From Diplosphaera chodatii (lineage: Eukaryota > Chlorophyta > Trebouxiophyceae > Prasiolales > Stichococcaceae), in the NCBI GenBank assembly GCA_032358165.1, contig JAALGY010000038.1, forward strand, positions 2,294,001 through 2,358,000: a DNA stretch of 64,000 bases. Direction: 5' to 3'. The notes beneath the pieces are model-generated. The model had not been told where the DNA came from. It saw nothing but the letters and a program-made list of their open reading frames with translations, and did no database searches. The position numbers and the translations under genes were made by a program. Of this stretch, positions 57,401 to 64,000 are shown piece after piece. How positions within the stretch are numbered: position 1 is the stretch's first letter; every line of letters begins with the position of its first letter.

Positions 57401-60400
57401 GCTGGCGTCCACCACGATGAAGCCGCCGGTCGCTGGTCCGCTGAAGTCCAGGCCAGCATTGCCGCCATAGCCTGTTGGCACGGCCAGGGCGTCGACATTG
57501 CTGCCGGCTGGGAGGCCGTCAAAGTCCAGGCCGGCCAGCGGCGGCGGCGGGGAGGCAGCAGTCGGCGCTATTTTGGTGGGTGCAGCCGTGGGTGTGGCCG
57601 CCACAGTCGTGAGGGCCAGGTTGTCGATGGGAAACTGGGTGTCGGCAGCGCCATACTGGGTGCTGCCGCTGAGCTGGGGCGTGAAGGTCACAGAGTCCAC
57701 ACTGCTGAAGCCGGCTGGCAGCGTGACCAGCTGCGGGCCAGAGGTGTCCAGCGTCACGGTGAAGCTGGCCGTCACGCTGCCGCCTGTGCGGGCCTGGATG
57801 ACGACAGTCACCGCGCCGCTGCTCACGCTGGTCATGTACATGGTCGTCACTGACACGCTGCCGCCTGCGGCTGCCGTGATGGCTGCAGGCAGCCCGTCCT
57901 TGTTCACGATCACCTGCAGGAACGGTAGTCGTCTCACTGGACAGATGAGCCTGCAGAGCAGTTCTCGATATTGCAGGACTGCACACTGGCGTGCGTTACA
58001 AGATGGAGCAAGAGGTCTGCATGCAGGTCCAGACTGCGGGTTTCCGCAGTGCTCACCTGATCGGGCGACACCACGGCTGGTGCGTACTTGCCACCGTTCA
58101 CGCTGGAGTCCACCACGATGAAGCCGCCGGTTGCTGGGCCGCTGAAGTCCAGGCCAGCATTGCCGCCATAGCCTGTTGGCACGGCCAGGGCGTCGACATG
58201 GCTGCCGGCTGGGAGGCCATCAAAGTCCAGGCCCGCCAGCGGCGGCGGCGGTGGGGAGGCAGCAGTCGGCGCTGCGGTCGGGCTGGGTGTGGGTGCCGTC
58301 GGTGCTGCTGAAGGCGCCTCTGTGGTAGGTGCTGCGGTGGGGGCTGGTGTCGGGGTGGGCCCGCTGAGCGGTGGCGGTGTGTACTGCAGCGCCAGGTTGT
58401 CGATGGCAAACTGTGAGATGGCGATGCTAGGGGTCGTGGCGCCAGCGTCTGGAGTGAACAGCACCATGTCAACGCCTGCAAAGCTGGCTGGCAGCGTGAC
58501 CAGCTGCGGGCCGGATGTGCTGAGCGTCACTGTCTCGCTGGCCACCAGACTGCCGCCGGTGTACCCCTCGATGACGACTTGCAGCTGGTCGCTGCTGACG
58601 CTGGTCATGTACATGGTGCTGAGCGTGAAGCTGGCATTGCTCGCGGCTGTGATGGCAGCAGGCAGGCCGTCCTTGTTGACCGTCACCTGCGCCCAAACCA
58701 GACAACCAAGCTGCAAGTGCTGAAGTCACAGCTGGTGACATGCGCACACAAGGCCAGTGCATGCATGAGCACACAGCCACCACCCACCTGGCTTGGAGAC
58801 ACCACGGCTGCTGCATACTTGCCACCGTTCACGCTGGCGTCCACCACGATGAAGCCGCCGGTCGCTGGTCCGCTGAAGTCCAGGCCAGCATTGCCGCCAT
58901 AGCCTGTTGGCACGGCCAGGGCGTCGACATTGCTGCCGGCTGGGAGGCCGTCAAAGTCCAGGCCGGCCAGCGGCGGCGGCGGGGAGGCAGCAGTCGGCGC
59001 TATTTTGGTGGGTGCAGCCGTGGGTGTGGCCGCCACAGTCGTGAGGGCCAGGTTGTCGATGGCAAACTGGGTGTCGGCAGCGCCATACTGGGTGCTGCCG
59101 CTGAGCTGGGGCGTGAAGGTCACAGAGTCCACACTGCTGAAGCCGGCTGGCAGCGTGACCAGCTGCGGGCCAGAGGTGTCCAGCGTCACGGTGAAGCTGG
59201 CCGTCACGCTGCCGCCTGTGCGGGCCTGGATGACGACAGTCACCGCGCCGCTGCTCACGCTGGTCATGTACATGGTCGTCACTGACACGCTGCCGCCTGC
59301 GGCTGCCGTGATGGCTGCAGGCAGCCCGTCCTTGTTCACGATCACCTGCAGGAACGGTAGTCGTCTCACTGGACAGATGAGCCTGCAGAGCAGTTCTCGA
59401 TATTGCAGGACTGCACACTGGCGTGCGTTACAAGATGGAGCAAGAGGTCTGCATGCAGGTCCAGACTGCGGGTTTCCGCAGTGCTCACCTGATCGGGCGA
59501 CACCACGGCTGGTGCGTACTTGCCACCGTTCACGCTGGAGTCCACCACGATGAAGCCGCCGGTTGCTGGGCCGCTGAAGTCCAGGCCAGCATTGCCGCCA
59601 TAGCCTGTTGGCACGGCCAGGGCGTCGACATGGCTGCCGGCTGGGAGGCCATCAAAGTCCAGGCCCGCCAGCGGCGGCGGCGGTGGGGAGGCAGCAGTCG
59701 GCGCTGCGGTCGGGCTGGGTGTGGGTGCCGTCGGTGCTGCTGAAGGCGCCTCTGTGGTAGGTGCTGCGGTGGGGGCTGGTGTCGGGGTGGGCCCGCTGAG
59801 CGGTGGCGGTGTGTACTGCAGCGCCAGGTTGTCGATGGCAAACTGTGAGATGGCGATGCTAGGGGTCGTGGCGCCAGCGTCTGGAGTGAACAGCACCATG
59901 TCAACGCCTGCAAAGCTGGCTGGCAGCGTGACCAGCTGCGGGCCGGATGTGCTGAGCGTCACTGTCTCGCTGGCCACCAGACTGCCGCCGGTGTACCCCT
60001 CGATGACGACTTGCAGCTGGTCGCTGCTGACGCTGGTCATGTACATGGTGCTGAGCGTGAAGCTGGCATTGCTCGCGGCTGTGATGGCAGCAGGCAGGCC
60101 GTCCTTGTTGACCGTCACCTGCGCCCAAACCAGACAACCAAGCTGCAAGTGCTGAAGTCACAGCTGGTGACATGCGCACACAAGGCCAGTGCATGCATGA
60201 GCACACAGCCACCACCCACCTGGCTTGGAGACACCACGGCTGCTGCATACTTGCCACCGTTCACGCTGGCGTCCACCACGATGAAGCCGCCGGTCGCTGG
60301 TCCGCTGAAGTCCAGGCCAGCATTGCCGCCATAGCCTGTTGGCACGGCCAGGGCGTCGACATTGCTGCCGGCTGGGAGGCCGTCAAAGTCCAGGCCGGCC

Positions 60401-63400
60401 AGCGGCGGCGGCGGGGAGGCAGCAGTCGGCGCTATTTTGGTGGGTGCAGCCGTGGGTGTGGCCGCCACAGTCGTGAGGGCCAGGTTGTCGATGGCAAATT
60501 GGGTGTCGGCAGCGCCATACTGGGTGCTGCCGCTGAGCTGGGGCGTGAAGGTCACAGAGTCCACACTGCTGAAGCCGGCTGGCAGCGTGACCAGCTGCGG
60601 GCCAGAGGTGTCCAGCGTCACGGTGAAGCTGGCCGTCACGCTGCCGCCTGTGCGGGCCTGGATGACGACAGTCACCGCGCCGCTGCTCACGCTGGTCATG
60701 TACATGGTCGTCACTGACACGCTGCCGCCTGCGGCTGCCGTGATGGCTGCAGGCAGCCCGTCCTTGTTCACGATCACCTGCAGGAACGGTAGTCGTCTCA
60801 CTGGACAGATGAGCCTGCAGAGCAGTTCTCGATATTGCAGGACTGCACACTGGCGTGCGTTACAAGATGGAGCAAGAGGTCTGCATGCAGGTCCAGACTG
60901 CGGGTTTCCGCAGTGCTCACCTGATCGGGCGACACCACGGCTGGTGCGTACTTGCCACCGTTCACGCTGGAGTCCACCACGATGAAGCCGCCGGTTGCTG
61001 GGCCGCTGAAGTCCAGGCCAGCATTGCCGCCATAGCCTGTTGGCACGGCCAGGGCGTCGACATGGCTGCCGGCTGGGAGGCCATCAAAGTCCAGGCCCGC
61101 CAGCGGCGGCGGCGGTGGGGAGGCAGCAGTCGGCGCTGCGGTCGGGCTGGGTGTGGGTGCCGTCGGTGCTGCTGAAGGCGCCTCTGTGGTAGGTGCTGCG
61201 GTGGGGGCTGGTGTCGGGGTGGGCCCGCTGAGCGGTGGCGGTGTGTACTGCAGCGCCAGGTTGTCGATGGCAAACTGTGAGATGGCGATGCTAGGGGTCG
61301 TGGCGCCAGCGTCTGGAGTGAACAGCACCATGTCAACGCCTGCAAAGCTGGCTGGCAGCGTGACCAGCTGCGGGCCGGATGTGCTGAGCGTCACTGTCTC
61401 GCTGGCCACCAGACTGCCGCCGGTGTACCCCTCGATGACGACTTGCAGCTGGTCGCTGCTGACGCTGGTCATGTACATGGTGCTGAGCGTGAAGCTGGCA
61501 TTGCTCGCGGCTGTGATGGCAGCAGGCAGGCCGTCCTTGTTGACCGTCACCTGCGCCCAAACCAGACAACCAAGCTGCAAGTGCTGAAGTCACAGCTGGT
61601 GACATGCGCACACAAGGCCTGTGCATGCATGAGCACACAGCCGCCACCCACCTGGCTTGGAGACACCACGGCTGCTGCATACTTGCCACCGTTCACGCTG
61701 GCGTCCACCACGATGAAGCCGCCGGTCGCTGGTCCGCTGAAGTCCAGGCCAGCATTGCCGCCATAGCCTGTTGGCACGGCCAGGGCGTCGACATTGCTGC
61801 CGGCTGGGAGGCCGTCAAAGTCCAGGCCGGCCAGCGGCGGCGGCGGGGAGGCAGCAGTCGGCGCTATTTTGGTGGGTGCAGCCGTGGGTGTGGCCGCCAC
61901 AGTCGTGAGGGCCAGGTTGTCGATGGCAAACTGGGTGTCGGCAGCGCCATACTGGGTGCTGCCGCTGAGCTGGGGCGTGAAGGTCACAGAGTCCACACTG
62001 CTGAAGCCGGCTGGCAGCGTGACCAGCTGCGGGCCAGAGGTGTCCAGCGTCACGGTGAAGCTGGCCGTCACGCTGCCGCCTGTGCGGGCCTGGATGACGA
62101 CAGTCACCGCGCCGCTGCTCACGCTGGTCATGTACATGGTCGTCACTGACACGCTGCCGCCTGCGGCTGCCGTGATGGCTGCAGGCAGCCCGTCCTTGTT
62201 CACGATCACCTGCAGGAACGGTAGTCGTCTCACTGGACAGATGAGCCTGCAGAGCAGTTCTCGATATTGCAGGACTGCAGACTTGCCTGCATCACAAGAT
62301 GGAGCAAGAGGTCTGCATGCAGGTCCAGACTACGGCGGGTTTCCGCAATGCTCACCTGATCGGGCGACACCACGGCTGGTGCGTACTTGCCACCGTTCAC
62401 GCTGGAGTCCACCACGATGAAGCCGCCGGTTGCTGGGCCGCTGAAGTCAAGGCCGGCATTGCTGCCATAGCCTGTTGGCACGGCCAGGGCGTCGACATTG
62501 CTGCCGGCAGGGAGGCCGTCAAAGTCCAGGCCCGCCAGCGGCGGCGGCGGCGGGGAGGCAGCATTCGGCGATGCTGTTGTCGGGGCTGCTGTTGTCGGCG
62601 CTGCTGTAGGCGCCTCCTTGGTTGGTGCTGCAGTGGGCGCCGCGGTCGGGCTGGGCGTGGGTGCCGTAGGTGCTGCTGAAGGCGCCTCTGTGGCAGGTGC
62701 TGTTGTTGGGCTGGGAGTCGCACCAATATCGGGCACTGGTGTTTCGGTGGTGACTGGCGGCCCTGTGGGGCCGGTGGTCGGGGCTGCAGATGGCACTGCT
62801 ATGGGAGTGGCACTCGGAGAAGCCGTCGGGTTGATGGTAGAAGCTGGGGAAGAAGTAGGAGCTGCCGTTGGTGCTGTAGACTGCGCTGTCGGAGTCGCAC
62901 TGGGCGCCTGCGTCGCTGCGGGCGGCGGGGTGCCGGCCGCGATGTGGGCCGCGAACTGCAGGTTGTCGACGGCAAACTGGGTGGTAGCCGCCGAGAAGGC
63001 GCCCAGCATGCCAGCGGGGCTGCTGGGCAGGAAAGTGACCTGGTCCAGGCCTGCAAACGCTGAAAGGTCCACCGCCTGCCTGGGGTCTGACGGCAGCAGT
63101 ATCACCGTCCTGCTGGCAACTGCTGCGCCGTCGGCGTAGCCCGTGATGAGCACGTTGACTGCGCTGCCGGTCACGGTGCTCATGTACACCTGCACCAAGC
63201 AACCACGTTGGCCTAAGGCAACGTAACCAGTGAGGGCCCGGAGGTAACAGCACGAAACGCAAGGTGGCATACTGGTGACTCACGTTGCCCAGGTCGAAGC
63301 TGGCGCCTGTATCGACTGAGATGGAGGCAGGCAGGCCCGCGCTGTTGATGATGACCTGCCCAGCAGACAGAACTGACCCTCAGCTCGTCATTGGACCACA

Positions 63401-64000
63401 GCAGTCCGACAGAGCTTTGCTGCACCATGCATCTCGTGAGGACGCAGCGTGTAATCAAGTTCCGGCACGTGTGCATGGCTGGCGTTAGTTCATTCTTGTT
63501 TGCAGCACTTTCACCTGGCTTGCAGACACCATGGCAACGTGGTACTTGGATGCGGTGCTGGATGCGTCCACCGCAACGAAGCCACCGTACGCCACCCCAG
63601 CACCTGCGCCGCCATACCCATCTGGGACGCTGCCTGCCGGGATGCCGTCAAAGGTGAGGCCCGCCAGCGGCGGCGCCGTGGGGGCTGCCGAGGGGGCGGC
63701 TGGCTGTGCTGAGGGGGCGGCGGAGGGTGCGGCGGGGCCCGCGGTCGGCGGCGCTGCTGTGGGCCCGGCGGTGGGGGTGGCGGCTGTGGGAGGCGCCGTG
63801 GGCGCCGCCGGCGCCGGGTGGTTGACGAAACCAAGATTGTCAATCGCGAACTGGGTGGTGGCGGCGCCGTAGACGCCCGGGCCAGCGAGCGCGGACGGCA
63901 CGAAGGCAACGTCGTCCAGGCCGCTGAACTGGGACAGGTCCACGGGGAGCTGCGGGAAGATCGGGCTCAACTGTACCGTAGACGTCGCCACGACCGTGCC
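51411..64000 (-). CDS. Giant modular extracellular repeat protein with Thr/Pro/Ala linkers, 5'-partial
   Basis: Minus-strand exons run from the right edge to a stop at 51411, so the N-terminus lies outside. Each domain is a beta-sandwich-like unit opening with LAGLDFDGLPAGS...YGGNAGLDFSGPATGGF and closing with QFAIDNLAL. Domains are joined by linkers of 30-110 residues built from APTAAPT repeats, likely heavily O-glycosylated. The right-hand part has diverged units (LTFDGIPAGSVPDGYGGAG at about 63640; QFAVDNLQFA at about 62960). The centre is the 1,432-bp array. The left part has other units (LISGDFVITNLAGLAASITT, DGFGGYDGVGFPV, NFAVDDVCLSSYAAG). The last exon contains LLAVDNVCLTSTSSL and ends GNLLGSLLG. 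The FDG...DN pattern recalls secreted, PEP-CTERM-like and algal wall proteins, but I cannot name the family. A cell-wall or matrix glycoprotein is the best guess. Confidence 0.8.
55486..62420 (-). repeat. Tandem array of a 1,432-bp two-exon unit, about 4.8 copies
   Basis: Exon A occurs five times (55924-56481, 57356-57913, 58788-59345, 60220-60777, 61652-62209). Complete exon B occurs four times (56625-57254, 58057-58686, 59489-60118, 60921-61550), with a partly matching B at each end. Unit arithmetic is 630 + 143 + 558 + 101 = 1,432 bp. Both exons start and end in phase 0, so each unit adds exactly 396 residues although 1,432 is not divisible by three. Copies are almost identical, including the introns. 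Differences I can see are isolated: 57631 (C to G, giving Pro for Ala), 60499 (silent), and several at the outer borders (55806, 55834, 55871, 61619, 61643). Confidence 0.95.

Noticed and set aside
55819..62420. Plus-strand open frames recurring every 1,432 bp opposite the giant gene
   Set aside because: They recur only because the DNA repeats; the minus strand has consistent phase-0 exons, FDG/YGG motifs and APT linkers, whereas the plus frames lack splice logic.
55486..62420. CRISPR-like or satellite interpretation of the repeat array
   Set aside because: Units are 1.4 kb, have no spacers, and encode in-frame exons of one gene; this is an intragenic tandem duplication.
1..64000. tRNA or other structured RNA genes
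   Set aside because: I looked for A/B-box-like pairs and long stems on both strands and found no convincing candidate; a covariance-model scan could still find one.

Overview
The window is nuclear DNA of a green alga, most likely a trebouxiophyte/chlorellalean chlorophyte. It is GC-rich, with small genes split by many short GT-AG introns. It carries plant-type TTTAGGG telomere motifs, encodes a chloroplast thylakoid kinase, and encodes extracellular proteins with Pro/Ala/Thr-rich linkers typical of green-algal walls. No RNA gene, CRISPR array or intact transposon was recognised. Gene models below were assembled by eye from reading frames, splice signals and phase agreement; inner exon borders are often good, but many 5' ends are uncertain.

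Layout from left to right. 1-2887 (+): 3' part of a secreted CAP/PR-1-family protein with a polyproline hinge. 3563-11706 (-): a very long low-complexity, coiled-coil, probably nuclear protein; its introns hold telomere-like repeats and an AT-rich patch. 12300-16281 (+): an STN8/STL1-type thylakoid protein kinase, divergent from the previous gene. 16852-18268 (-) and 18778-20250 (-): two unrecognised spliced genes. 21450-23828 (+): a secreted purple acid phosphatase. 24159-27903 (-) and 29007-31744 (-): two neighbouring PARP-family genes, the first with UBA and apparently an H-Y-I mono-ADP-ribosyltransferase, the second degenerate. 32516-34500 (-): a GT31 galactosyltransferase. 35714-43494 (-): what reads as one continuous gene joining a second GT31 enzyme, a TolB-like beta-propeller and an FkbM-like methyltransferase. 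44622-48529 (+): PP2A B56 regulatory subunit. 49257-50198 (+): intronless mitochondrial succinate/fumarate carrier. 51411-64000 (-), running off the right edge: a giant modular extracellular protein.

The giant gene contains the most striking structure: about 4.8 copies of a 1,432-bp unit made of two phase-0 exons and two introns, nearly identical between copies even in the introns. It looks like recent expansion by unequal exchange. Other notable points are a telomere-repeat insertion that duplicated a 3' splice site, the possible three-module glycan-modifying fusion, the tandem PARP pair, and a lower-GC island at about 50.6-51.25 kb.

Functionally, several genes point at the cell surface and secretory pathway (CAP protein, purple acid phosphatase, two GT31 enzymes, the methyltransferase module, the giant repeat protein). 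The others are signalling or housekeeping genes (STN8-like kinase, PP2A B56, PARPs, mitochondrial carrier). There is no sign of operon-like organisation.
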